In this document: positions 7,409 to 15,347 of the stretch, one piece after another
How the letters are laid out: each line of letters begins with the position of its first letter
How positions within the stretch are numbered: position 1 is the first letter of the stretch
NCBI GenBank assembly: GCA_009778255.1
Contig: WRKD01000218.1
Coordinates: 1-23,721 of the forward strand
Origin: Bacillota bacterium
GTDB lineage: Bacteria; Bacillota; Dehalobacteriia; UBA4068
Direction of reading: 5' to 3'
DNA length: 23,721 bases
Notes under the pieces: generated by a model
What the model saw: only the letters and a program-made list of their open reading frames with translations
What the model was told of the DNA's origin: nothing
Database searches by the model: none
Translations under genes and position numbers: made by a program

Positions 7409-8934
7409 GCCATCGCCTCCTTTCGTCCAGAGCCTGCCATATAAAGACCTAACTCTTGATAGGTTACATCTTGAGGATCAACATCCGCCACAATTTGCCC
7501 TTCAAAGATGACCAGAGTACGGTCGCTTATACCCAAGGCTTCTTCCAGTTCCAGCGAAAGCAGTAATATACCCTTGCCCTTACTGCGTTCCTCAATAAGC
7601 CGTTCGTGGATATATTCTATGGCGCCCACATCTAAACCGCGTGTTGGCTGAACTGCTATAAGCAGCTTCGGCGCACGATCGATTTCCCGCGCTATAATAG
7701 CTTTTTGTTGGTTGCCGCCAGACATAGAGCGCACCGGTGTTTTAGTACCCTGCCCGCTGCGTATATCGTATTTTTCGATAAGACCATCAGCGTATGCGTA
7801 AATTTCTCCATACCTCAAAAAGCCTTTATTTTGAAAATGCGGCTCATAATACCTCTGCAAAGCCAAATTATATGCCAAATTATAATCCAATACCAAGCCA
7901 TGCTTATGCCGGTCTTCGGGAATATGAGCCATTCCGGCCAAGCCGCGTGCGCGCACCGTGGTATGAGAAATATCTTGGCCGTCTAAAATAATGCAACCAT
8001 TATCCGCCTTCATAAGGCCGGTAAGTGCGTAAACCAATTCACTTTGCCCGTTTCCGTCTATTCCGGCTATACATACTATTTCGCCCTCACGAACCTTAAA
8101 GCTTACATTATTTACAATGTTTTTGCCGCTTAGCCTGTTTTTTACCGTAAGCCCATTAACATCCACAATAACTTTTCCCGGTTCTATAAGCGGCTTTTTA
8201 ACCTCAAGAGTAACTTTGCGCCCCACCATCATTTCCGAAAGTTTTTCTTTATCTGTTTGCGCAACTACAACCGTGTCTATATATTTACCTTTGCGTAAAA
8301 CGGTGCAACGATCGGCCACTGCTTGTATCTCGTTTAACTTATGTGTAATAAAAAGTATAGATTTACCCTGGTTTGTGAGATTTTTCATTATTACCATTAA
8401 ATCGGTAATCTCTTGCGGCGTTAATACGGCTGTTGGTTCATCAAAGATCAATATCTCATTTTCCCGATACAGCATTTTAAGAATCTCTGTGCGCTGCTGC
8501 ATACCTACAGTTATATCAGAGATCAATGCCTGGGGATCTACCTCTAAACCGTATTCTTGAGAAAAATCGAGCACCTTTTTCCTGGCAGCGCCCATACTCA
8601 AAAAACCGTTTTTTATAGTTTCACAGCCCAGTACAATATTTTCCAATACCGTAAAATTATGTACCAGTTTAAAGTGCTGATGAACCATGCCTATACCCAG
8701 TTTTGTGGCGTCGTTGGGGCCGTTTACCTTAACGATTTGGCCGTTTTTCTTTATTATACCGCTCTCCGGTTGATAAAGCCCAAAAAGCACGCTCATAAGC
8801 GTGCTTTTGCCTGCGCCGTTTTCGCCCAGCAAAGCATGTATCTCGCCTTTCTTTAACTGAAGCGTAATATTATCATTAGCTGTTATTCCAGGGAATTTTT
8901 TCGTTACCCCTAGCATTTCAATGATGTAATCCAA
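7405..8934 (-). CDS. ABC transporter ATP-binding protein with two nucleotide-binding domains (nucleoside/sugar type)
   Basis: Powers the nucleoside importer. The 509 residues hold two fused ABC domains, as in the YufO/RbsA-like group. Domain 1 has Walker A GENGAGKST near residue 38, a signature-like VGMQQRTEILK and Walker B LIFDEPTAVLTP. Domain 2 has the usual degenerate P loop (GIDGNGQSE), a good signature MSGGNQQKAIIAREI and LLIAVQPTRGLDVGAIEYIH. Only site 1 therefore looks fully competent for ATP hydrolysis, as is typical for this family. The start is a TTG at 8934 with AAAGGGG 7 nt upstream; no ATG gives a full domain 1. It lies 73 bp after the lipoprotein gene, beyond a terminator-like hairpin that would lower its expression relative to the lipoprotein. 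Confidence 0.95.
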   Translation of the reverse strand: MDYIIEMLGVTKKFPGITANDNITLQLKKGEIHALLGENGAGKSTLMSVLFGLYQPESGIIKKNGQIVKVNGPNDATKLGIGMVHQHFKLVHNFTVLENIVLGCETIKNGFLSMGAARKKVLDFSQEYGLEVDPQALISDITVGMQQRTEILKMLYRENEILIFDEPTAVLTPQEITDLMVIMKNLTNQGKSILFITHKLNEIQAVADRCTVLRKGKYIDTVVVAQTDKEKLSEMMVGRKVTLEVKKPLIEPGKVIVDVNGLTVKNRLSGKNIVNNVSFKVREGEIVCIAGIDGNGQSELVYALTGLMKADNGCIILDGQDISHTTVRARGLAGMAHIPEDRHKHGLVLDYNLAYNLALQRYYEPHFQNKGFLRYGEIYAYADGLIEKYDIRSGQGTKTPVRSMSGGNQQKAIIAREIDRAPKLLIAVQPTRGLDVGAIEYIHERLIEERSKGKGILLLSLELEEALGISDRTLVIFEGQIVADVDPQDVTYQELGLYMAGSGRKEAMA

Positions 8935-8958
8935 AAGTGTTCCCCTTTCATAAGCCAG

Positions 8959-8994
8959 AAAAAAAGGCGGGAGGTGAACACTTCACCCCTCGCC
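8959..8994 (-). terminator. Intercistronic terminator/attenuator between lipoprotein and ATPase genes
   Basis: On the minus strand, arms of 13 nt (8982-8994 and 8966-8978) pair with one G-U and one mismatch around a 3-nt loop and are followed by seven T. This is an intrinsic terminator shape inside the operon. Partial read-through would give more binding protein than transporter, a common pattern in ABC operons. Confidence 0.8.
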
Positions 8995-9007
8995 TTCTCG
9001 CGCTTAA

Positions 9008-10117
9008 TTAATACTCATTGACAATAACGATACTTTTAGGTATATCTACTATGTTGACATCAGCGCCATCTCTTACATCAGCCCAAATATCTATAGCTTT
9101 GGCAGCCAGCTTAGCATAAATAGCATCATAATCAGCCTGTGTAAAGTTGGCAAACTTACTGGAAGTCATGGGCAGGCCCACTCCCTCATTAGCTGCCGTG
9201 AACACAATATCTTGCCCGCCGGGGAATTTATTCGTATAGTAATCAGTTATGCAATCATAAACAGAAACACTTAGCTCTTTCATAGCGCTGGTAATAACTG
9301 TAGCAGATTCGCCCGCTTGGTCAACATCGACGCCGATAACCTTTTTACCAGCTGCTTCCGCCGCTGCCATAACTGAATTGCCAACCGCGCCGCCACAGGC
9401 AAAAATTACCTCTACCCCATCATTATACCATGAGCTGGCCATAGCCTGCGCCTCTGGCGTGGCCGCGAAGCCGCCAGTGTAGAAGTATTTGATGGTGATA
9501 GCGCCGCTAGTCAAGCCAAGTTCCTGGGCTGCGTATTCCGCACCCTGAACAAAGCCATAGCCGAACTTTTTCACTGCGGGAACAGCCATGCCGCCCATAA
9601 AACCCAGGCTATGATAACCGTCTTTAACCGCGGCATAGCCTGCTAAAAAGCCGGCTTCATGCTCGGCATAAGTAACCCCTACGGTATTGCTGCCGGTTTT
9701 GAAATTTGGGCCATTATCCCAGTCTCCATCATTGGGGCTGCCATCTAGCAGAATAAATTTAATGTCTGGATAATGATCCTGAGCCAAAAAGACGGGTTCT
9801 TCAAATAAAAAACCAGGGGTAACGATAACTTTTGCTCCACCTGTAACAGCTAGGGCAATAGCATCTAGGTATGCGGTGGTACTTTGCTCTGTCGGTTGAT
9901 AATACTCAAAGGTTTTGCCCTTTTCTGTAGCATATTTCTTCAGGCCTTCCCAGGCGCCTTGGTTAAACGATTTATCGTCGATAGTGCCTAGGTCTGTAAT
10001 CAACGCCAGTTCTTTACCGGCAGTACCTGCCGTATTACCACAACCAGTCAATAATCCAAGTGACCCGATAACAATGATTATGGTGAGCATCATTATCAAC
10101 AATCTACTTTTTTGCAT
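9008..10117 (-). CDS. BMP family lipoprotein, nucleoside ABC transporter substrate-binding protein
   Basis: Extracellular, lipid-anchored binding protein of the BmpA/Med/PnrA family that delivers nucleosides to the ABC importer. The 369-residue precursor has a hydrophobic signal (LLIMMLTIIIVIGSLGLL) and the lipobox LTGC at about residues 23-26. The mature part begins with the family hallmark ITDLGTIDDKSFNQGAWEGL and contains FACGGAVGNSVMAAA and VIGVDVDQAG. The start is the ATG at 10117, where AAAGGAGGG sits upstream; upstream in-frame codons lack such a site and would precede the lipobox by too much. It is the promoter-proximal gene of the operon. Nucleoside specificity is inferred from the family and the downstream deoC. 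Confidence 0.95.
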   Translation of the reverse strand: MQKSRLLIMMLTIIIVIGSLGLLTGCGNTAGTAGKELALITDLGTIDDKSFNQGAWEGLKKYATEKGKTFEYYQPTEQSTTAYLDAIALAVTGGAKVIVTPGFLFEEPVFLAQDHYPDIKFILLDGSPNDGDWDNGPNFKTGSNTVGVTYAEHEAGFLAGYAAVKDGYHSLGFMGGMAVPAVKKFGYGFVQGAEYAAQELGLTSGAITIKYFYTGGFAATPEAQAMASSWYNDGVEVIFACGGAVGNSVMAAAEAAGKKVIGVDVDQAGESATVITSAMKELSVSVYDCITDYYTNKFPGGQDIVFTAANEGVGLPMTSSKFANFTQADYDAIYAKLAAKAIDIWADVRDGADVNIVDIPKSIVIVNEY

Positions 10118-10151
10118 TATACAGTACCCTCCTTTGATTAATTTCATGCAA

Positions 10152-10181
10152 ATTATACACCAAAAAACCACATTTTGTCAA
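10152..10181 (-). promoter_or_regulatory. Consensus sigma-A promoter of the nucleoside operon
   Basis: On the minus strand a perfect TTGACA (10176-10181) is followed by an 18-bp spacer and a perfect TATAAT (10152-10157). The start site would lie near 10145, leaving a leader of under 30 nt, too short for a riboswitch. Control, if any, must come from a DNA-binding protein or the downstream attenuator. Confidence 0.85.
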
Positions 10182-10217
10182 TCGCCATCGCCTAATGAAG
10201 CAATGCATCCTATGCTT

Positions 10218-10889
10218 TTAACAAGATGTGCCAATATGCGATTTTTCCGGAAGCTTAGAATTAATCCCATTGGAACAATTAGCAGTATCAGCGTCTTCAA
10301 CAGATAAATGCCAGAGATACAGCGATGCAACGGACCCATACGGCGAATACCGTTTGGCATACCGGTTGAAGTGTTCTTTACTCAAATCACTTAACATATA
10401 TAGACGCATCATACCGCGCTTTATCGCCAAATCTCCGTAGCTTACCACGTCTGGGCGCATTAGGGAAAAAATAAGCAGCATTTCTGCAGTCCACACTCCA
10501 ACTCCCTTTAAAGCCGTAAGAATTTCGATAATTTCATTGTCGCTTTTATCCGCAAGCGCGGTAAAATCGACGGCTCTGTTAACTGCGGCGTCGGCAATGT
10601 TTTTAATGTATTCTGCTTTTCGCATGGACATTCCGCAGCCCTTTATTTCTTCAACCGGCATTGAATGCAGCCGTTGTGCTTTCATTCCACATAAAACACT
10701 CAGCTTACCGCATACCGTATCGGCAGCTTTGGATGAAATCTGCTGGCTGACGACGCTTTCGACAAGAGCGGAGAAAATATCTGGGTTTACTTCCCGCTTG
10801 ATCATTCCGACCCGGTCGATGACAGCCCCCAACTTTTTATCCCTTGTACGTAAATGATTAAGTTCACGCTCCCCATATACAAAAAACAA
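10218..10889 (-). CDS. DNA-3-methyladenine glycosylase II-like (HhH-GPD superfamily)
   Basis: Base-excision repair enzyme that would remove alkylated purines from DNA. The 223-residue protein has the HhH-GPD layout: the N-terminal helical part SALVESVVSQQISSKAADTV, then the helix-hairpin-helix LTALKGVGVWTAEMLLIF, then the catalytic Asp in SYGDLAIKRG. It lacks the N-terminal TBP-like domain of E. coli AlkA and the iron-sulphur Cys cluster of Nth or MutY, so it fits the short AlkA-like branch. The start is TTG at 10889, with GGGAGG 7 nt upstream; no ATG in the first 40 codons would keep the N-terminal helices. It lies 58 bp after the LUD gene on the same strand. Substrate range cannot be read from the sequence. 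Confidence 0.9.
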   Translation of the reverse strand: MFFVYGERELNHLRTRDKKLGAVIDRVGMIKREVNPDIFSALVESVVSQQISSKAADTVCGKLSVLCGMKAQRLHSMPVEEIKGCGMSMRKAEYIKNIADAAVNRAVDFTALADKSDNEIIEILTALKGVGVWTAEMLLIFSLMRPDVVSYGDLAIKRGMMRLYMLSDLSKEHFNRYAKRYSPYGSVASLYLWHLSVEDADTANCSNGINSKLPEKSHIGTSC

Positions 10890-10947
10890 GAGTAAACCTC
10901 CCTAAATAACTCGTATAGCATTCGCTGCATGAGCATGAAAAACGCTG

Positions 10948-11571
10948 TTAAAACCCCAAATTTTCACCAACAAGAATAACTTTTATACGGCCTTGCACGG
11001 TAGACTTTCTTGTTATCACAAGCTGACTTACCGCTCCACTAGCGGCTTTATCAAGTGTTTCGAAATCCGGGTAGTCTTTTTTGAATTTCAGCAATATCAT
11101 CCGGGCGGCGTATTTTTCTACGCGCTCAATCGCTGCATCTAAATCAGGCGCTAACTTATTCATGCCCGCTACTATAATTACATTTTTCGGACCAAATATT
11201 AGAGCAGATACCCTGTTGCCATATCCATCTGCGTTAACAAGCTCACCTTGTTCAGTTATCGCATTTGAACTCATCAGATAATAATCCGCGTTTAGCGCCT
11301 GACGCGCCATTTTGTCCATTTCCAACGCGCCTTCAACAGCATTGGGGTCAAAAACATGGTATTTTTTGTTGTTCAGCGCTTCCCGTATTCCTATGTCGTA
11401 TAAAGTCGCGGAACCTCCATAAGAAATCATAGCGTTTGCGGGTATTATTTCCAGTATTTTATTAAGCGCGTCTTCCTTAGTTTCGCAGTAATAGCCTGCA
11501 AAACCACGCTTGTCAAATTCTGTTATCAGCTTTTTAGCCAACAACGAGTTGTAATCTTCTTGTTCTGTCAT
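10948..11571 (-). CDS. LUD domain protein (DUF162, lactate-utilisation-like)
   Basis: A 207-residue member of the LUD family, related to LutC/YkgG. Motifs typical of the group are ISYGGSATLYDIGI, DYYLMSSNAITEQGELVNADGYGNRVSAL, IIVAGMNKLAPDLDAAIERV and the terminal GRIKVILVGENLGF. Many close relatives carry a Cys cluster (PCxxxGxCxxC-like) between the last two motifs; this one has no Cys there, so a metal-linked role is unlikely. The start is the ATG at 11571 with AAAGGAG 7 nt upstream; the frame is open 42 codons further but those residues look random. It sits between two DNA glycosylase genes without an obvious shared pathway. The enzymatic role is unknown. Confidence 0.88.
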   Translation of the reverse strand: MTEQEDYNSLLAKKLITEFDKRGFAGYYCETKEDALNKILEIIPANAMISYGGSATLYDIGIREALNNKKYHVFDPNAVEGALEMDKMARQALNADYYLMSSNAITEQGELVNADGYGNRVSALIFGPKNVIIVAGMNKLAPDLDAAIERVEKYAARMILLKFKKDYPDFETLDKAASGAVSQLVITRKSTVQGRIKVILVGENLGF

Positions 11572-11817
11572 AAGCGTCTCCTTTAAAATAAAAACTAAGC
11601 GCCGACATCGCTCGTCATAACCAAATGGAGAATGGCGTATGGGTCGTACCGTTAGGGTGCCTGAAAAATTGAGATTTTGGCAATGATAATTTAACATATA
11701 ACGCCAGTTTTATGCCTATAAAATAACGCCGTAAAAAACGACACGCTGTCCTTTCCGGTTTTATCATATCGGAGCACTTGCACCCTTCAATAGCATTTTC
11801 ACTGTATGTCTGAGTAC

Positions 11818-12387
11818 TCAATCGTATTTGGACTCCTTATAAACAAAACACTTGGTAAGATGGTCACTCACCATGCCTACTGCCTGCATGAATGAGTAAA
11901 TTATAGTTGAGCCGACGAATTTGAAGCCCATTTTCTTTAAATCTTTACTTATCCTATCAGAGATCGGTGTAGTCAAAGGCATATCCTCATATTTCTCCCA
12001 ATGACCTATAATAGGTGTATTGTTTACATAACTCCAAATATACTTGTCAAAGCTGCCATGCTGTTCGACGAGGTTAAGGAATAGCTGCGCATTTGTTATA
12101 GCCGAGTTGATTTTAAGGCGGTTTCTGATAATTCCCGCGTTTGCCATCAGTTCCTCAATTTTTGTATCGTCATAAAGAGCAACCTTTTTGGGGTCGAATC
12201 CGTCGAATGCTACTCTATATGCATCTCTTTTTTTCAACACAGTTTCCCATGAAAGACCAGCTTGCGCGCCTTCTAATATCAACATTTCAAATAACTTGTC
12301 GTCATCATGCACAGGTCGGCCCCATTCGTTATCGTGATAAGCCGCATACAAGGGTGTGCTGCCAAAGCATCTTATTTTCTCGTCCAT
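11818..12387 (-). CDS. tag: DNA-3-methyladenine glycosylase I
   Basis: Constitutive-type glycosylase that excises 3-methyladenine from DNA. The 189 residues match the Tag family along their length: IRCFGSTPLYAAYHDNEWG, LFEMLILEGAQAGLSWETVL, FKFVGSTIIYSFMQAVGMV and SDHLTKC. The zinc ligands known from E. coli Tag are all present: the N-terminal Cys at residue 7, His in YHDNEWG, and His and Cys in SDHLTKC. The start is the ATG at 12387 with AAGGA 7-8 nt upstream. It is 246 bp upstream of the LUD gene on the same strand; with the AlkA-like gene beyond it the three may form an alkylation-damage cluster. No clear promoter was found. Confidence 0.95.
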   Translation of the reverse strand: MDEKIRCFGSTPLYAAYHDNEWGRPVHDDDKLFEMLILEGAQAGLSWETVLKKRDAYRVAFDGFDPKKVALYDDTKIEELMANAGIIRNRLKINSAITNAQLFLNLVEQHGSFDKYIWSYVNNTPIIGHWEKYEDMPLTTPISDRISKDLKKMGFKFVGSTIIYSFMQAVGMVSDHLTKCFVYKESKYD

Positions 12388-12436
12388 AGTGCCGTTCCTT
12401 AAAATAGTTTTCTATAAAACCCGCGCAGTAGCGTTT

Positions 12437-12577
12437 CTATAAAGAGCATCGGATTGCAGTGATTCTAAGAATCCTCACAACGTTCTTGTGCTTCCTTGAT
12501 CTCATCACACCGAAATGTTGAGTAATTGGACAAATCAATCGTTGAATTTCTGAAATTGTATGTGGCTTGTTTAACAT
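12437..12577 (-). pseudogene. Possible remnant of an MNT-type nucleotidyltransferase gene (N-terminal piece)
   Basis: A 46-codon frame starts MLNKPHTISEIQRLICPI and continues TQHFGVMR. This resembles the first 25 residues of minimal nucleotidyltransferases of MNT/HEPN systems (usually I-x-E-I-x-x-L-x-x-P-x-x-x-x-Y/F-G-V), but the next expected segment LFGSxARG is missing and the frame ends soon after. A second open frame in the same DNA (12465-12620, 51 residues from a GTG) also reads like plausible protein, so the assignment is tentative. The 290-bp stretch between tag and the membrane protein holds nothing else recognisable. Confidence 0.3.
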
Positions 12578-12678
12578 AATCATCACACCACTTATTATTT
12601 TTATGACGTAATTCTATCACAAATAATCTCAATTGTTTATTATTTGCATCGAGTTTTAAACGAGTTCATTTGAGGTTT

Positions 12679-13278
12679 TTAATCTGTTTTCTTACGTTTA
12701 CAAAAACACAATGATAATAATACAGCGCTCGTATTTATAATATAGTAATAGAAAGAAGAAATCATTAACGCAAATCCTCCCCCTGCTGACATACGGCCAT
12801 AACCTGGTATGAAGTGATTCAAAAGGATATAATGCAAATCAAAATACCCTGATAAATAGTAAAAGAAAAGTGCAGAAACCAAGAACATACTAATCTTAGC
12901 TAATGTTATTATCAAATATTTGCGTTTAAGTAATAGTATCAGAACTATTGCTGTAATAAAGGGGTATCCGAATAGTAAAAGAGAAGTGCTGAATTTTTGT
13001 GAAAACTCTAATGCGTATTGACCATACCACAAAAGAATCAAAACAAAACCTGCAAGTGCGCTAAATAGCGTATCTCTGATTTTAAGTAATCTAGCTAATT
13101 TCACCGCTGGTATTAGGGTAAAAACAGCCAATAACAGCCCGGTTATACTCGTTATGGCTCTAACAGCAATATAAAATGATTCATTTTCAAGATTGCTTAC
13201 AGCAATAAATACTCCAAGTTTAGGCAATAGAACTGCTAAGCAAGAAGCAACCACAATTTGCATAATGTGTTTTTTCAT
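12679..13278 (-). CDS. Hypothetical multi-pass membrane protein
   Basis: No family was recognised. The 199-residue protein is strongly hydrophobic, with about six likely membrane helices: residues ~7-28, 38-60, 70-90, 98-117, 123-145 and 170-192. Short positive loops (KLARLLKIRD, LLKRKY) and a basic C-terminus (CKRKKTD) suggest a cytoplasmic C-terminal end. There is no signal peptidase or lipobox site and no transporter signature. The start is ATG with GGAG about 8 nt upstream. It follows the RelB-like gene by 37 bp on the same strand, exactly where a toxin would be expected, so the two are probably co-transcribed. A toxic membrane protein is possible but is only inference. Confidence 0.8.
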   Translation of the reverse strand: MKKHIMQIVVASCLAVLLPKLGVFIAVSNLENESFYIAVRAITSITGLLLAVFTLIPAVKLARLLKIRDTLFSALAGFVLILLWYGQYALEFSQKFSTSLLLFGYPFITAIVLILLLKRKYLIITLAKISMFLVSALFFYYLSGYFDLHYILLNHFIPGYGRMSAGGGFALMISSFYYYIINTSAVLLSLCFCKRKKTD

Positions 13279-13315
13279 TACTATTTCTCCGCAACACCTG
13301 CATATGGAATTAAGC

Positions 13316-13588
13316 TCAATCGTCTACCTCGATTAACTCATGTTCAGTTAGCTTCACTTGCCCCGATTCCACATCGGCTTTGATTTTCAGTAAGCGCCTA
13401 ATGTTTCGCTCATCGTAAAACGGGTCAATAGCTACATCAAACGGCAAACGCTTTTCCCGGGTTACAACACGTGCAAACATATTTATTGCAGTGTTGGCGT
13501 TCATGCCTACAGCGGCGCAGAACTCATCAAGACTGTTTTTTACATCAGAATTCATACGGACACTAAAAACTGTTGTTTCACTTGACAT
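13316..13588 (-). CDS. RelB/DinJ-family antitoxin, orphan
   Basis: A 90-residue protein of the RelB/DinJ group. It opens with a ribbon-helix-helix DNA-binding segment (TVFSVRMNSDVKNSLDEFCAAVGMNANTAINMFARVV), followed by LPFDVAIDPFYDERNIRRL, and a variable acidic C-terminus that normally wraps the toxin. AAAGGAG precedes the ATG by 7-8 nt. DinJ/RelB genes are normally followed by a YafQ/RelE toxin of about 90 residues, but here the next gene is a membrane protein, so the antitoxin is either solitary or paired with an unrelated partner. An inverted repeat covers the -10 box upstream and is a likely autoregulatory operator. Family is well supported; partner unknown. Confidence 0.9.
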   Translation of the reverse strand: MSSETTVFSVRMNSDVKNSLDEFCAAVGMNANTAINMFARVVTREKRLPFDVAIDPFYDERNIRRLLKIKADVESGQVKLTEHELIEVDD

Positions 13589-13605
13589 AGCATCACTCCT
13601 TTTTG

Positions 13606-13640
13606 GAACCTATTGTAACACAATAAGTTCTATTCTTCAA
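13606..13640 (-). promoter_or_regulatory. Promoter and inverted-repeat operator of the RelB-like gene
   Basis: On the minus strand TTGAAG (13635-13640), a 17-bp spacer and TACAAT (13612-13617) form a promoter. Arms GAACTTATTGT (13620-13630) and ACAATAGGTTC (13606-13616) form an inverted repeat matching in 10 of 11 positions with a 3-bp centre, lying over the -10 box and spacer. Ribbon-helix-helix antitoxins repress their own promoters from such sites. Confidence 0.75.
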
Positions 13641-13765
13641 GTATTTTGAACTGATTTAGAGGATTCTCTTTTTTCGCATTTCATAAAAATGCAGTGATGT
13701 ATACTAAATCGACTATACCGTTGATAAGCTTGGTATTTACAGTTCACTCCCTGCCTAATTTTGTC

Positions 13766-13786
13766 ATCCTGAGCACAGCGAAGGAT
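13766..13786. repeat. Short hairpin repeat of the TCATCCTGAG...GAAGGATCT type
   Basis: The sequence ATCCTGAGC-ACA-GCGAAGGAT folds into a hairpin with a tandem G-A internal pair. It resembles a short interspersed palindrome that I recall from many bacterial genomes (TCATCCTGAGCGAAGCGAAGGATCT-like). The rest of the 445-bp gap between the antitoxin and the HipA-like gene shows only promoters and no gene. Confidence 0.45.
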
Positions 13787-13949
13787 CTTTTCTATTGCTA
13801 GCTACTAATTTTCACGTTAATGACAGGCTAGCTATTTATTTAGTTAGCGCATGTGTGCTAAAGCTATCAGATAACTAAGGAACAAATTATGGAATGCCCT
13901 TGAACTGTAACACTTGGTAGTCGGAACGGATGAGACCCCGCCGGAGGCG

Positions 13950-13978
13950 TTGACTTTCCGTTGGCGTCAAGATATACT
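13950..13978 (+). promoter_or_regulatory. Promoter of the HipA-like gene
   Basis: TTGACT (13950-13955), a 17-bp spacer and TATACT (13973-13978) lie upstream of the ATG at 14034. This would give a leader of about 48 nt and argues against translation beginning at the farther upstream in-frame codon at 13914. Confidence 0.65.
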
Positions 13979-14033
13979 ATATTTATCAATTAAGCATAGC
14001 ATGAAGATCGCAGTTATATGGGGTGGTGGTAAA

Positions 14034-15269
14034 ATGGAGTACATCTTGATGCATAAGAAAACCGCAGTAGCCGAGATTGAAATAGATGAAGAAACTGCGG
14101 TTATCTCTAAAATTGGGATGGTATTTGCCCCGGAACACATCCCTGTAGGAATAAGCATAAAAAACAGCCAACCGAACAGGGGCGATTTAAACGATTGGTG
14201 GCATGGGCGGTCGATCCCCACAAGCCGGCAAAATATCCGTGAAGCTATAGATCGATTAGGCGTTTCTTCCGAAGGTAAGCTGATAACAAAAAGCTTTGGG
14301 CTTTCACTCTCCGATCAATATTGGGCAAACCCTATTATTAACCCTCTTAACTGGGATCAAATCAACTTTTTTAATAACCCATTTTCTGAGTATGTGGGCA
14401 ATATCTTATTTGGTGACGCTGTTCAAGAGGGAAAGGTTGACCTCGTTTCCCCTGATAATACTTCTGACGGCTGGCTCAAAAAAAAATGGGTTATCATTGA
14501 CGGAAAAAGGTGCTTGATAAAAGGCGGCAGCGACCCATATCAACAGCAGCCTATTAACGAAATGATAGCTGCGTTAATTATGCGGCGTCTTAGTATCCCT
14601 CATGTACCTTATTCAGTTATTTGGGAGCATGATTTACCATATAGCGTTTGCGAAAATTTTATAACCGCTCAAACAGAATTGATAAGCGCCTACTATATCC
14701 ATAATGTAGAAAAAATCAGAGATGTGAGACAGCTTTATGCCCATTATTTAGATTGCTGTGCTTGGTTGGGGATTCCCAACTCCAGGATTCATCTTGATAA
14801 AATGTTGGCGGCGGACTATCTCATCGCTAACAATGATAGACATTTCAACAACTTTGGGGCGGTGAGGAACGCCGAAACGCTTGAATGGATAAAGCCTGCT
14901 CCATTATATGATAACGGTTCTTCTTTATGGTACAACCAAAGCGTGGCAGCCATCCAAAACGCAAAAACAATAAAAAGCCAGCCGTTTTTTAATACGCATG
15001 AGGAACAGATAAAACTAGTCAAAGATTTTTCATGGTTGAACTTTACTGATTTAATCGGGATTGATGACGAGTTTAATGAGCTGCTATGCAAATCACCGCT
15101 CATTGATGCCAAAAGGCGGGACGCATTATGCATCGCGCTTAGAAATCGGGTTGAAATGCTTATGGCAGTAGTAGCTTCTTGCGAAAAGGTAGTTGCCTTA
15201 AATTATGGAAGCTCGGAAATTGCTATCGGTAATGAAAACGTCGATGCCAACATTAAAAAGTTCTTATGA
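14034..15269 (+). CDS. Stand-alone HipA-like kinase domain protein
   Basis: Resembles the kinase core of HipA, the Ser/Thr kinase toxin. The 411 residues include an ATP-site-like stretch CLIKGGSDPYQQQPINEMIAA near 160-180, the catalytic-loop motif NNDRHFNNFG near 266-275 (HipA pattern NxDxHxxN) and the metal-binding APLYDNGSSLW near 289-299. The usual HipA N-terminal subdomain is not evident and no HipB-like HTH gene is adjacent; the nearest DNA-binding protein is the divergent RelB-like antitoxin. Clostridial genomes carry many such solo HipA-like genes with unknown targets. The start is the ATG at 14034, with a GGTGG site; upstream codons at 13914 fall before the promoter. Kinase activity is inference from the retained Asp and Asn residues. 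Confidence 0.8.
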   Translation: MEYILMHKKTAVAEIEIDEETAVISKIGMVFAPEHIPVGISIKNSQPNRGDLNDWWHGRSIPTSRQNIREAIDRLGVSSEGKLITKSFGLSLSDQYWANPIINPLNWDQINFFNNPFSEYVGNILFGDAVQEGKVDLVSPDNTSDGWLKKKWVIIDGKRCLIKGGSDPYQQQPINEMIAALIMRRLSIPHVPYSVIWEHDLPYSVCENFITAQTELISAYYIHNVEKIRDVRQLYAHYLDCCAWLGIPNSRIHLDKMLAADYLIANNDRHFNNFGAVRNAETLEWIKPAPLYDNGSSLWYNQSVAAIQNAKTIKSQPFFNTHEEQIKLVKDFSWLNFTDLIGIDDEFNELLCKSPLIDAKRRDALCIALRNRVEMLMAVVASCEKVVALNYGSSEIAIGNENVDANIKKFL

Positions 15270-15347
15270 ACCTAACGTATGGCGAAGCATATCCGATGCG
15301 ATATTTTCAGAAGCAAGAGACAAAAGCAACTCAAGTAGGGTCGCCGC

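Noticed and set aside
11615..11821. 68-codon frame on the minus strand between the LUD gene and tag
   Set aside because: TTG start without a ribosome site, no recognisable domain, and it runs into the LUD leader region; treated as intergenic.
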